Of a DNA stretch of 64,000 nucleotides, positions 1 through 8,771 are shown in pieces. The stretch comes from Scatomorpha sp040765295 (GTDB lineage Bacteria; Bacillota; Clostridia; Oscillospirales; Oscillospiraceae). The position numbers and the translations under genes were made by a program. The notes beneath the pieces were generated by a model. It had not been told where the DNA came from and made no database searches. It saw only the letters and a program-made list of their open reading frames with translations. The stretch's first letter is position 1; each line of letters starts with the position of its first letter. The stretch covers positions 1,302,001-1,366,000 of the forward strand of contig JAXGSB010000001.1 in assembly GCA_040765295.1 (NCBI GenBank). Reading direction: 5' to 3'.

Positions 1-800
1 ACTATCTCCTTGCCGACCATATGCACATCTGCGGGCCAATACCGCTCAAGCCCGTCCCTGCTTTCGTTCATATAGCCCAATGCTGTCATGTAGTTGAACA
101 AAGCGTCTACCCAGACATAGACAACATGTCCGGGAGCGAAATCTACGGGAACCCCCCAACTGAAGCTGGTTCTCGAAACACAGAGGTCCTCAAGCCCCGG
201 GTCTATAAAGTTCTTTATCATCTCGTTCACTCTGGAAGCAGGCTCTAAAAACTCTCCGCTGAGAAGAAGTTCGCGAACCCTTCCCGCATACTTGGAAAGA
301 CGGAAAAAGTATGCTTCCTCTTCCGCAAAGCTGACTTCCCTGCCGCAGTCCGGACACTTGCCCTCTTTAAGCTGGCTTTCTGTCCAAAAGCTCTCGCAGG
401 GTTTGCAGTACGCGCCCTTATAGACATCCTTATAGATATCCCCGTTGTCGTACATCTTTCTGAAGATGCGCTGTACGGCCTTGACATGATAGTCATCAGT
501 GGTCCTGATAAACCTGTCGTTTGAGATGTTCATGAGCTTCCAAAGATCTTTGACACCGCGCGGGCCCTCAACAATTCTATCGACAAATTCGCGAGGCGAA
601 AATCCCGCATTTTTTGCTGTCTCCTCTATTTTCTGTCCGTGTTCATCTGTACCGGTGAGGAACATCACGTCGTATCCGCACATTCGCTTGTACCTGGCTA
701 TTGTGTCGGTGGCGACAGTGCAATAGCTGTGTCCTATGTGCAGCTTATCCGAAGGATAGTATATGGGTGTTGTGATGTAAAATGTCTTTTTTTCTTTCAT
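1..800 (-). CDS. metG: Methionyl-tRNA synthetase, N-terminal part (cut by left edge)
   Basis: Charges tRNA-Met with methionine in the cytosol. About 266 codons are visible, from the ATG at 798-800 to the window edge; the 3' part, including the expected KMSKS loop, lies outside. Near the N-terminus there is TTPIYYPSDKLHIGHSY with the class I HIGH signature, then TGTDEHGQKI, and a zinc-knuckle pair (CKPCESFW followed by CPDCGRE) typical of the MetG connective peptide. Further on, WVDALFNYMTALG matches the catalytic core. The start follows the VanW-type gene by 40 bases on the same strand, so both may share a transcript with hemW and htpG. Recognition is by several family motifs in order. Confidence 0.95.
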   Translation of the reverse strand, partial: MKEKKTFYITTPIYYPSDKLHIGHSYCTVATDTIARYKRMCGYDVMFLTGTDEHGQKIEETAKNAGFSPREFVDRIVEGPRGVKDLWKLMNISNDRFIRTTDDYHVKAVQRIFRKMYDNGDIYKDVYKGAYCKPCESFWTESQLKEGKCPDCGREVSFAEEEAYFFRLSKYAGRVRELLLSGEFLEPASRVNEMIKNFIDPGLEDLCVSRTSFSWGVPVDFAPGHVVYVWVDALFNYMTALGYMNESRDGLERYWPADVHMVGKEI

Positions 801-840
801 TTTAATTCTCCTCTGTACTTCATATAACGCTTTTATTTGC

Positions 841-2823
841 TCATGGTGTCGGGGGCTCCGGCTCCGGCGCCGGTGGGGGTGTGGGTTCGGGAGTTGCCGG
901 CGGGGGCGTGGGCGTGGGCTCGGGATATTTGATATCCTCGGGGTGGAAATGATACTCGCTTCGCGAATCTTTTACCGTGTTGATAAGCTTGCCGTCTTTA
1001 TCAAAGTATTTCTTATATAGCAGCGCGCCCATGCCCGTTGCAACCTCGGGATACTCCGGATTTTTATATACGAGCCAAGTGGTATATACAAGTTCTATGT
1101 ATCCTCCGTCTACATTGGTTCCGTATATCTTAAGCGTCGCTTTATTGCTTTTGGTGTTTACCTCCGCCGATATCCTTATGGGATAGTCGGTATTGTTTGT
1201 AAATTTCAGGTCCGGATATCCCCAGCTTACGGTGGCATCTTGAGCCGGCGGCAGGTATCCCACTCTGAAGTAGTGGTTTTCACGTTCATCAACCTGTAGG
1301 TCAGCGTAGAGAACGCAGGTGTAAAGACTTGAGGAGACTTGGCAGATTCCTCCTCCAAAGCCTTGAACCACCTCGCCGCTGGAATAAATAGGAGCAAGTT
1401 TATAGCCTCTATCGGGCGTACGCGGTCCGACCGTATCGTTGTATGAGAATGTTTCTCCGGGCTGCAATATCTTGCCGTCAAGGGCCTTGCAGGCCAGCCC
1501 AATGTTGTTTATTCTGTTGGCTGAGGAGCCGGCAAAGGACGTTGTGCTTTCTCCCAGAACATCTCTGTACAGCATACCCTCTATATCTTTGGCTGTAAGC
1601 TCGGGTGTCGTTATCGTGAGCGGCACAACAATAGTGCTCCCGAACTCGGCCTTATCCCAAAGTCTTCTGGCTTCCGCCTTGTCGAAATCGCAGCCCACTA
1701 CCTCCGACACAATTTCGTGTGTTTCCTTGTCGTATCTGGCTTCTCTGACCTCGGCATAAATGCTTTCATGAAGGGCGTTTTCATCAAACTCAACTTCTCC
1801 TTCAACCTTCGGCTCGTATCTGAAATCTCCGTATTCGCGATTTTTAAGGCGTCTTTCAACTTCCTCTATTATCGCTTCTTTATCGACTTCAACATTCTTG
1901 GCTCCCTTGACAAGATATATGCTGTCTTCCTTTATTTCTATGCCGGAGCCTGTAAGCACGGCTATTAAATTGTCTATCTTCTCGCCGACTATCTTTTCTA
2001 TCTTATCCCTATCCGGACTCAAGTCAACCTGAAGACTTACGACTCCGAAAAAGCTTCTGATATACGAGAATGAATCTTTGAAAATATTGCCCGAGTGTCC
2101 GTATGCAAAGGCCGTATCGGCTATCTTCTCTGAGTTTATATTCGCATCGACCCTGTGAGCATAAACGGAAATCTTGCGCTTGAGCGGCAGCAGAATAGTA
2201 ATCTTGCTGTCTTTTTGATTTTTATTTCTTCCCGCCTTATCAAGCTGCTCCAAAGCCTGCTCATATGTAAGATTGGAAAGATCCTCACCCTCTACAACTA
2301 CATTGGGTAAGATTGTGTTTAGGTTTGAAGCATATATACCTATCCCGATAATGCCGCCCAGAACTAAGATTATAAGCATCGATACGGAAATTGTCCAAGC
2401 TAACAGCTTGTTCTTAGGCTTCTTTTGCTTTTCTTCCGGCTTGCTCTCGCTCACAGATTCAGACTTTTCTTTGTCCTCTTCTTTTTCTTCCAGCTGCGCA
2501 GAACCCCACTCGCCTTTTTTCGGCTCTGACAGCCGAGACTCCGGCTCTTCGGGAGTTTTCTGCTCCTCTGCGGGAGTTTCTCCACTCTCCTCGGCAGTTT
2601 CTTCTGTACTCTGCTCTATATTCTCTTCCACAGCTTCTTCGGCAGATCCGGAATTACTATCCTCCTGCGCCTCGAATTCAACAATTTCCTCACTCGGCTT
2701 TTCCGCATCGCTTCGCTCTTTCTCGAAATCCTCTTCCGGAAGCTCGAGCTCGGCAGTTCCGGTCTCCGCCTTCACAGTGTCAGCTGTTTCGTTTATTTCA
2801 TCTGTCTTTTCATGTGGATCCAT
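841..2823 (-). CDS. VanW-domain membrane protein with peptidoglycan-binding region
   Basis: A 660-residue protein, probably anchored in the membrane with its C-terminal part outside. Residues 1-140 are very acidic (runs of Glu, Pro and Ser) and should be cytoplasmic. One hydrophobic segment follows at about 145-168. The extracellular part begins with a region like the PG_binding_4 module (PNVVVEGEDLSNLTYEQAL), continues to a VanW domain at about 425-575 (motifs LQPGETFSYN, GFGGGICQVSS, NHYFRVGYLPP) and ends in a Pro/Glu-rich tail of about 30 residues. VanW-type proteins are common in Firmicutes cell envelopes; their biochemical role is not settled, and nothing nearby indicates vancomycin resistance. 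The ATG directly abuts the hemW stop codon (TAA-ATG), so translation is probably coupled. Confidence 0.88.
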   Translation of the reverse strand: MDPHEKTDEINETADTVKAETGTAELELPEEDFEKERSDAEKPSEEIVEFEAQEDSNSGSAEEAVEENIEQSTEETAEESGETPAEEQKTPEEPESRLSEPKKGEWGSAQLEEKEEDKEKSESVSESKPEEKQKKPKNKLLAWTISVSMLIILVLGGIIGIGIYASNLNTILPNVVVEGEDLSNLTYEQALEQLDKAGRNKNQKDSKITILLPLKRKISVYAHRVDANINSEKIADTAFAYGHSGNIFKDSFSYIRSFFGVVSLQVDLSPDRDKIEKIVGEKIDNLIAVLTGSGIEIKEDSIYLVKGAKNVEVDKEAIIEEVERRLKNREYGDFRYEPKVEGEVEFDENALHESIYAEVREARYDKETHEIVSEVVGCDFDKAEARRLWDKAEFGSTIVVPLTITTPELTAKDIEGMLYRDVLGESTTSFAGSSANRINNIGLACKALDGKILQPGETFSYNDTVGPRTPDRGYKLAPIYSSGEVVQGFGGGICQVSSSLYTCVLYADLQVDERENHYFRVGYLPPAQDATVSWGYPDLKFTNNTDYPIRISAEVNTKSNKATLKIYGTNVDGGYIELVYTTWLVYKNPEYPEVATGMGALLYKKYFDKDGKLINTVKDSRSEYHFHPEDIKYPEPTPTPPPATPEPTPPPAPEPEPPTP

Positions 2824-4095
2824 TTACAGACCATACCTCGCCTTCTTCTTTCTATAGAGTTCTGCGAAGACCTCTTCATCGCCTGGAGGAATCTCTGTTT
2901 TTTCCTCTGCGTCGAAGGCCTCCCGCATCCATGGCGTACTGTCAACTCTTTTGTCGGACTGCGCCTCAAGAAGAGCCCTTATAAGCGTATTTGATATCAG
3001 ATAACCCGAAGGGTTAAAGCGCCAGCGCTCGTTTTCTTTATACGCCCATCCCTTGGTTTCAAATTCTTTTAAGAGCTCCTCAACAGGCGAGAAATCGCCC
3101 CTGTAAAGCCCGAAATATTCCTCTGCAGAAATACCCATCGAGGTGCGCATACCCAGCATTATATATTCGGAAGTCCTAGCCAAGGGTGAAACTTTTTCGT
3201 ATTCATCCACTATCTCGGTTTCGCTCAAAACTCCGATTATGTAGCTGTCGGCATCTTTCACATAGGAGAATCTTGCGCCCCCTATATTTGAATGCGCTCC
3301 CGCTCCGAAACCCAGATATTCGGAGAGATCCCAGTATTTTATATTGTGTCTGGATTCAAAACCTTTAATTGCAAAGTTTGAAATCTCATACTGTCTGTAT
3401 CCGTAGTGTTCCAAAAAGTCTACCCCATAGAGATACATATCCGCCTGCTCGTCGCCGGTGGGCAGTATCTCCGAGTTTTTATACTCCTTATACATTTTTG
3501 TTCCCTCTTCAAGCTGAAGCGCATAGCAGGACATGTGCTCCGGCCTTAAATCGAGAGCTCTTTGCAATGTTTTCGCCCAATCGGATTTGCTTTGGCTGGG
3601 CAAGCCATACATCAGGTCCAGACTGATATTGTCAAAACCGGCATTTCTGGCGCTTCTGAAGGCATTTTCCACCTGAGTCCAGTTGTGCCGCCGGCCTATG
3701 AGTTTGAGTATATCGTTGTTGGATGACTGGGCGCCCAGAGATATGCGGTTTACGCCCTCTTTATGCATGAGTTTCAAGCCCTTGGGGTGCGCGCTGTCGG
3801 GGTTTACCTCTATTGTAATTTCCGAGCTTTTCATAAGTCTTCCGCTGCGCTTAACCTCGCCCAAAAGTTCGACTATCCTCTCGGCGCCATAGTAGCTCGG
3901 TGTCCCCCCGCCAAAATATACCGTGTCTATCGCATAGGCCTTGAGCGTGGGATAGGATTCCCTCACATGCTCAATCAGCGCATCCTGATACTTTGGTATC
4001 AGTCTGTCACAGCCTGAAAGAGAGTAAAAATCACAGTATGAACATTTTGAAGCGCAGAATGGCAGGTGAAAGTAAATACCGAGCTTGTTGTCCAT
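2824..4095 (-). CDS. hemW: HemW-like radical SAM protein (coproporphyrinogen III oxidase family)
   Basis: 423 residues. The N-terminus carries FCASKCSYCDFYS, the CxxxCxxC signature that binds the radical-SAM 4Fe-4S cluster, followed by VYFGGGTPSYYG and the EVNPDS and GVNRISLGAQS motifs of the HemN/HemW family. HemW proteins are heme chaperones rather than true coproporphyrinogen oxidases; HemN and HemW cannot be separated with certainty by eye, but the short N-terminus before the first cysteine and the CDFYS residues favour HemW. The C-terminal 50 residues (DSTPWMREAFDAEEK onwards) are an unusual charged extension. It sits 22 bases after htpG and abuts the VanW gene. Confidence 0.9.
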   Translation of the reverse strand: MDNKLGIYFHLPFCASKCSYCDFYSLSGCDRLIPKYQDALIEHVRESYPTLKAYAIDTVYFGGGTPSYYGAERIVELLGEVKRSGRLMKSSEITIEVNPDSAHPKGLKLMHKEGVNRISLGAQSSNNDILKLIGRRHNWTQVENAFRSARNAGFDNISLDLMYGLPSQSKSDWAKTLQRALDLRPEHMSCYALQLEEGTKMYKEYKNSEILPTGDEQADMYLYGVDFLEHYGYRQYEISNFAIKGFESRHNIKYWDLSEYLGFGAGAHSNIGGARFSYVKDADSYIIGVLSETEIVDEYEKVSPLARTSEYIMLGMRTSMGISAEEYFGLYRGDFSPVEELLKEFETKGWAYKENERWRFNPSGYLISNTLIRALLEAQSDKRVDSTPWMREAFDAEEKTEIPPGDEEVFAELYRKKKARYGL

Positions 4096-4117
4096 TTATT
4101 TCTCCGATTTAGCTGCT

Positions 4118-6034
4118 TTAAAAGAGCGAGCAGACTGCTTCCGCATAGGCGGAGGGATCCTCGAGTTCTTCTCCCGCTATGAGCAGAGCCTGCGCATGCA
4201 GTATTTTTACGAGCTTTTCGGCCTTTTCAGCGTCTTCGCTTATAGCAGCTTTGAGTGTCTGCACTGCCGGATGATCGGCATTGAGCTCAAGTATCCTTTG
4301 AGCTGTGGGTATACCCATACCCATGTCGGGCATTTTCTTAAAATAGCGCTCCATCTCCAATGTTATGCCGCCTTCCGTGGACATGCAGACCGGCGCGGAG
4401 ACAAGTCTTGTTGAAATTCTCACATCGTGAACCTTTTCGCCGAGCTTTTCTTTGGCAAAGTCGAGAAGTTCCTTGTACTCCTCTTCCCTTTTCTCGAGCT
4501 CTTCCTTGGTTTCGTCGGAAATAATTCCCAAATCCTGAGTGACTATGTTGCAGAACTTTTTTTCTTCGAATGCAATCAGGTTATCTACAATGTATTCGTC
4601 CACCTCGTCTGTCATGCAGAGAAGCTCATAGCTCTTTGAATGCACAAGCTCTGCCTGGGGCAGTTTCTCAATCTTTGCCGCATCGTCACCGAGAGCATAA
4701 TAGATGAAGGGCTGCTCGGCGGGCATGGCATCGACATATTCTTTGAGAGTCTTCTGCTTATCGGCGCTGACATGATAGATGAGCAGCTCTCTAAGTGAAT
4801 CAAGATTCTGACTTTGGTTCGCTATTGCGCCGTATTTAATCTGCCTTCCGAAGTTCTCGAAAAGCTCCTCGTACTTGGGTCTGTCCTGCTCCATCATCTT
4901 AATGAGCTCGTTTTTTATTCTCTTATTCAGATTCTGAGCTATTATCTTGAGCTGCCGGTCGTGCTGCAACATTTCACGGGAAATGTTCAGGCTTAAGTCG
5001 GGCGAATCTACGACTCCGCGAACAAAGTAGAAGCTCTCGGCGATTAAATCCTGGCAGCTGTCCATTATGAGAACACCTGAGCTGTAGAGCTTAAGGCCGG
5101 GCTCGAAATTTGCACTCATATAGTTGAGAGATCTTCTGGCCGGTATAAAAAGCATGGCCTTATAAGAAACTCTGCCCTCCGCATTGACTCTGATAACGGC
5201 GGCGGGGTCTTCCATATCGTGGAACTTTTCCTTATAAAATTCCATGCAATCCTCATCGGATACCTCGGATTTGCTGCGCTGCCAAATAGGTATCATGCTG
5301 TTTAAGGTCTCGCGTTCCGTCTTCATGACGGTATCATAGAGGTTTCTTCCCTGCTCGTCTTTCTCTCCGGTTGCAACTTTTTCGGGAAGCTCAACATCCA
5401 TTTTAATCGGCCAGCGCACATAGTTGGAATATTTCGTGACAAGATGCATTATCTTCCACGTCTGTAAATAATCGGAAAATCTCTCATCCTCCGTATCGGG
5501 CTTTATACGCATTATGATGTCGGTGCCGACATTCTCGCGCTCTGTCTCTGTGATGGTATAGCCGTCTGTGCCTTCGGCCTCCCACTTATATGCCTTATCG
5601 GAACCGTGTTTTTTGGAAATAACGGTAACCTTATCGGAAACCATGAAGGCGGAATAAAAACCGACCCCGAATTGTCCGATTATGTCAATTGCATCGCCCT
5701 CTATAGCAGTCTCGTCGAGATTCTTTTTAAATTCTCCGGAGCCGCTCACGGCAATAACTCCGAGGTTTTGTTCCAAATCTTCATCCGTCATTCCTATGCC
5801 GTTATCGCTGACGGTAATCTCACGGTTTACGGGGTCTGTTTTTATGAGTATTTCAAAGTCATCTCTGGAAAGGCCCACATTTTTGTCTGTAAATGAGAGA
5901 TAACAAAGTTTATCTATAGCATCTGAAGCATTGGAAATAATCTCCCTCAGGAATATCTCCTTGTGCGTATAGATTGAGTTGATCATCAGCTCCAATATTT
6001 TCTTTGACTCCGATTTGAATTCCCTTTTGGACAT
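4118..6034 (-). CDS. htpG: Chaperone protein HtpG (Hsp90)
   Basis: 638 residues, normal for bacterial Hsp90. The N-terminal GHKL ATPase shows REIISNASDAIDKL, DNGIGM and GQFGVGFYSAFMV; the middle domain has the catalytic-loop region NISREMLQ, and a dimerisation domain closes the protein. ATP-driven cytosolic chaperone acting on late folding intermediates. First gene of a minus-strand group (htpG, hemW, VanW protein, metG). A sigma-A-like promoter lies upstream at 6093-6120. I see no CIRCE operator in the 190-base upstream gap. Confidence 0.97.
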   Translation of the reverse strand: MSKREFKSESKKILELMINSIYTHKEIFLREIISNASDAIDKLCYLSFTDKNVGLSRDDFEILIKTDPVNREITVSDNGIGMTDEDLEQNLGVIAVSGSGEFKKNLDETAIEGDAIDIIGQFGVGFYSAFMVSDKVTVISKKHGSDKAYKWEAEGTDGYTITETERENVGTDIIMRIKPDTEDERFSDYLQTWKIMHLVTKYSNYVRWPIKMDVELPEKVATGEKDEQGRNLYDTVMKTERETLNSMIPIWQRSKSEVSDEDCMEFYKEKFHDMEDPAAVIRVNAEGRVSYKAMLFIPARRSLNYMSANFEPGLKLYSSGVLIMDSCQDLIAESFYFVRGVVDSPDLSLNISREMLQHDRQLKIIAQNLNKRIKNELIKMMEQDRPKYEELFENFGRQIKYGAIANQSQNLDSLRELLIYHVSADKQKTLKEYVDAMPAEQPFIYYALGDDAAKIEKLPQAELVHSKSYELLCMTDEVDEYIVDNLIAFEEKKFCNIVTQDLGIISDETKEELEKREEEYKELLDFAKEKLGEKVHDVRISTRLVSAPVCMSTEGGITLEMERYFKKMPDMGMGIPTAQRILELNADHPAVQTLKAAISEDAEKAEKLVKILHAQALLIAGEELEDPSAYAEAVCSLF

Positions 6035-6092
6035 TTTGTTCCTCCACTCATTTATACAGTGAACATAGAGCTCACGGTTTTACTAATCATTT

Positions 6093-6120
6093 ATTATAGC
6101 ATAGATATCATCTTTTTCAA
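6093..6120 (-). promoter_or_regulatory. Sigma-A-like promoter for htpG
   Basis: On the minus strand, TTGAAA (6115-6120) is separated by 16 bases from TATAAT (6093-6098), about 60 bases before the htpG start. Confidence 0.55.
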
Positions 6121-6152
6121 GAATTCCATCGGTGGAATAGTGCTTTTAAAAC

Positions 6153-6181
6153 TTGTTTATATCGGCCCTGTATTATATAAT
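6153..6181 (+). promoter_or_regulatory. Sigma-A-like promoter for the AAA ATPase gene
   Basis: TTGTTT (6153-6158), a 17-base spacer and TATAAT (6176-6181), 46 bases before the ATG at 6227. Confidence 0.6.
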
Positions 6182-6226
6182 CATTTGAAATTATTTTCTT
6201 GAATATATTCTCAAAGGAGGCCTGTA

Positions 6227-7711
6227 ATGCCCAGCAATTTATATCGCTCACCGGAGGAACTTCACCGAGTTTATGTTTCCAATACCGAGGCGTTTTACTC
6301 TGTCGCGGGCCGCGAGCATGCCGCAAAACTGGACGACTTTGTGGAATCCTGTGTCCTCAGGCTTTGGAAAAATTCGCCCTCCATAAGCCAAAAACATGTT
6401 GACAGCATCAATGTTCTCTACTCAAGAGGGCGAAAACCCAAATCCAAACTGCTTTGGGAGCTCACGAGTGAAATTGCAAATTCCAAGGAGATTTTGCCTC
6501 CTCTGTTTTTTTGGACGCTTGCAGAAAATGATGCCGCCACGGGCAAGGACAACTCAAGAATTTTTATAAGGGCTCTCACCAACATTCTGCTATATCTCGC
6601 CGCAGTGGACGACGAGGTCTCGGAATATGAGGCCAGATTTATAACCGACTGCGCCGACAGGCTGAATGCCGTATGCGATTCCTGCGGTGTAAGAAAGTCG
6701 AAGCCCGGTCTTGACCCTGCCGAGTTTGTGACAAGTCCTTCCCCTCCGCTGATGCAAAAAGGAACTCAGGGAGAGGGCAGCGGCAAAAAGGACGAGGCTC
6801 ACAAGGCAGCCGAAGAAAAGAAGACCGAGGAAAAACCGAGCCTTGATGAGATGCTTGAAGAATTGGATAATCTCATCGGCCTGCATGATATTAAGAAAGA
6901 CGTAAAAAGCCTTATCAACCTGATAAAGGTTCGCAACCTGAGAAAATCGCAGGAACTCAAGGTTCCTCCCCTTTCCCTGCACATGGTGTTCATGGGAAAT
7001 CCCGGCACGGGCAAGACCACCGTTGCCAGACTTATGGGCGGGATTTATGCCGCAATGGGCGTTTTGCGCGAAGGACAGCTAATAGAAGTAGACCGCTCCG
7101 GCTTAGTGGCCGGCTTTGTCGGACAGACCGCCTTGAAAACACAAGAGGTAATAAAGTCGGCGCTCGGCGGCATATTGTTTATAGACGAGGCCTATTCTTT
7201 GGCTCTGGGCGGAGAAAACGACTTCGGCCGCGAGGCTATAGAAACCCTGCTGAAGGCCATGGAAGATTACCGGGACGACCTCATCGTTATTGTCGCAGGA
7301 TATGACAAGCCGATGGAAATCTTCTTGGAGTCGAATCCCGGACTCAAGTCGCGCTTTAATAAATTCCTGCACTTCCCCGACTACACCGGAGAAGAGCTTT
7401 TCGGCATTTTCAGTTTGCAGTGCAAAAAAAATATGTATACACTCTCTCCCGAGGCCGAGGATGCTCTTAAGAAGGAGCTTTGCATCATGTATGAAAACCG
7501 TGAGGAAAACTTCGGGAACGGCAGAGAAGTGCGAAATATCTTTGAAGACAGTGTGATAAATCACTCGAACCGTGTGGCAGCTATTGAAAAACCGACAAGA
7601 GAAGAGCTTATGACCTTGACTTCCGAGGACATTGTGCTTAAGAAAAATCAGGGTGAAGAAAGTGATAAAGATGAAAAATTGAAAGGAGAAGAAAATTTTG
7701 AGCAAAATTAA
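6227..7711 (+). CDS. CbxX/CfqX-type AAA ATPase (SpoVK-like)
   Basis: 494 residues; the ATG follows an AAAGGAGG site. Residues 1-165 form a helical N-terminal region containing LAAVDDEVSEYEARFI, which resembles the acidic helix of TerB-like domains. A low-complexity, Lys/Glu-rich linker (about 170-205) follows. Residues 210-480 are a CbxX-type AAA module: Walker A GNPGTGKTT, pore-loop region GLVAGFVGQTA, Walker B ILFIDEAYSLA, and the sensor stretch LIVIVAGYDKPM. The family includes the rubisco activase CbxX and sporulation SpoVK; the substrate here is unknown. The 3' end overlaps the next gene by 14 bases. The linker contains a short inverted-repeat insertion (6735-6778) that looks like an intergenic repeat now read as protein. 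Confidence 0.88.
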   Translation: MPSNLYRSPEELHRVYVSNTEAFYSVAGREHAAKLDDFVESCVLRLWKNSPSISQKHVDSINVLYSRGRKPKSKLLWELTSEIANSKEILPPLFFWTLAENDAATGKDNSRIFIRALTNILLYLAAVDDEVSEYEARFITDCADRLNAVCDSCGVRKSKPGLDPAEFVTSPSPPLMQKGTQGEGSGKKDEAHKAAEEKKTEEKPSLDEMLEELDNLIGLHDIKKDVKSLINLIKVRNLRKSQELKVPPLSLHMVFMGNPGTGKTTVARLMGGIYAAMGVLREGQLIEVDRSGLVAGFVGQTALKTQEVIKSALGGILFIDEAYSLALGGENDFGREAIETLLKAMEDYRDDLIVIVAGYDKPMEIFLESNPGLKSRFNKFLHFPDYTGEELFGIFSLQCKKNMYTLSPEAEDALKKELCIMYENREENFGNGREVRNIFEDSVINHSNRVAAIEKPTREELMTLTSEDIVLKKNQGEESDKDEKLKGEENFEQN

Positions 7712-8522
7712 TGAAATTGATTATAAGAGGCTGTATGAAAGCCGCCTATTTGTTCTGGATATGGACGGGACGCTCTATCTGGGGGACGAGGTTATTCCCG
7801 GCGCCATCGAATTTGTAAATAATTTGAGCAAAAGAGGTTTGGGTTATATTTATCTCACCAACAACTCCTCCAGAGCCGGAGTTGACTATATCGAAAGACT
7901 TAGGCGTTTGGGTTTCCCCTGCGAAGCTGAAAATGTTTTCACCTCGGGCATGGCCACCGGCATTTATTTAAATTCCGAACACAAGGGCAAGAAGGTATTC
8001 CCCGTGGGCACAAAGGCTTTTGAGAGAGAACTTCTCTCTTACGGTATAGAGCTTTCCGACTCTGACGACACCGAAATTGTCTGTGTGGGCTTCGATACGG
8101 AGCTCACATATAAAAAGCTTGAAACAGCCGTAAGGCTTTTAAGGCGCGGAGCTGTGTTTATTGCCGCAAATCCCGATTGGGTCTGCCCCATGCCTCAGAA
8201 TGAGGTTTTGCCCGACTGCGGAAGCATCTGCGCCCTGCTCACCGCTTCGACCGGCGTTAAGCCTTTTTATATAGGCAAGCCTAACAGAAGCATGCTCGAC
8301 AGCGTGAGCAAGATAACAGGCGTGCCGAACGAGTATATCTGCGCCGTGGGCGACAGGCTTTATACCGATATTGCCGTGGCCGTTAATGCCGGTTCCGTAT
8401 CCGTTTTGGTGATGTCGGGCGAAACCGACGAGGAGATACTGGAAAAATCCGAAACCAAGCCCGATTATGTTCTTAAGGATGTTAAAGAGCTTGACGAGAT
8501 TCTGGCCGAAAATTATAAATAA
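7698..8522 (+). CDS. HAD-family phosphatase, NagD/4-nitrophenylphosphatase type
   Basis: 274 residues from a TTG start (7698-7700) behind AAAGGAGAA. HAD motif I is LDMDGTLYLGD (nucleophile and acid Asp), motif II lies in YLTNNSS, motif III in YIGKPNRSM and motif IV in VGDRLYTDI; the cap between motifs II and III is the large C2 type seen in NagD and AraL. Cytosolic phosphatase acting on small phosphorylated metabolites; the substrate cannot be read from the sequence. Overlap with the AAA gene implies co-translation. A hairpin terminator follows at once. Confidence 0.9.
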   Translation: MSKINEIDYKRLYESRLFVLDMDGTLYLGDEVIPGAIEFVNNLSKRGLGYIYLTNNSSRAGVDYIERLRRLGFPCEAENVFTSGMATGIYLNSEHKGKKVFPVGTKAFERELLSYGIELSDSDDTEIVCVGFDTELTYKKLETAVRLLRRGAVFIAANPDWVCPMPQNEVLPDCGSICALLTASTGVKPFYIGKPNRSMLDSVSKITGVPNEYICAVGDRLYTDIAVAVNAGSVSVLVMSGETDEEILEKSETKPDYVLKDVKELDEILAENYK

Positions 8523-8529
8523 AACACCG

Positions 8530-8567
8530 GAGCGTTGCAAAATGAGCCAAGCTGCAGCGCTCTTTTT
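8530..8567 (+). terminator. Rho-independent terminator after the AAA/HAD pair
   Basis: GAGCGTTGCA (8530-8539) pairs with TGCAGCGCTC (8553-8562), one G-U pair, followed by a T run. The hairpin sequence is closely related to the one at 15895-15940. Confidence 0.75.
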
Positions 8568-8673
8568 TACCTGATTTTTGCAAAACCGCAGATAAGCAGA
8601 GCCTTTAGAGCCCGGTATGCGCGAAAATTTCAATAAATATTGCAAATAAAGCGCCGATTTCGAATAAAGAATA

Positions 8674-8702
8674 TTGCGTTTACATAATCAAAGTATTATA
8701 AT
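8674..8702 (+). promoter_or_regulatory. Promoter of repeat-protein gene A
   Basis: TTGCGT (8674-8679), 17 bases, TATAAT (8697-8702). The same arrangement (TTGCGC-17-TATAAT) recurs at 10652-10680 and 13163-13191 upstream of the two tandem paralogues, which supports it. Confidence 0.65.
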
Positions 8703-8771
8703 TAAATCCAATTCAGAAAACATAAAAAAACAAGTTATAAACACAGTTTAAGAAATGGAGGAGATTCCGCC

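Noticed and set aside
841..2823. Vancomycin-resistance role for the VanW-domain gene
   Set aside because: No vanH, vanA, vanX or regulator genes are nearby; VanW-domain proteins are common envelope proteins unrelated to resistance.
6035..6226. CIRCE heat-shock operator before htpG
   Set aside because: No TTAGCACTC-N9-GAGTGCTAA-like dyad is present.
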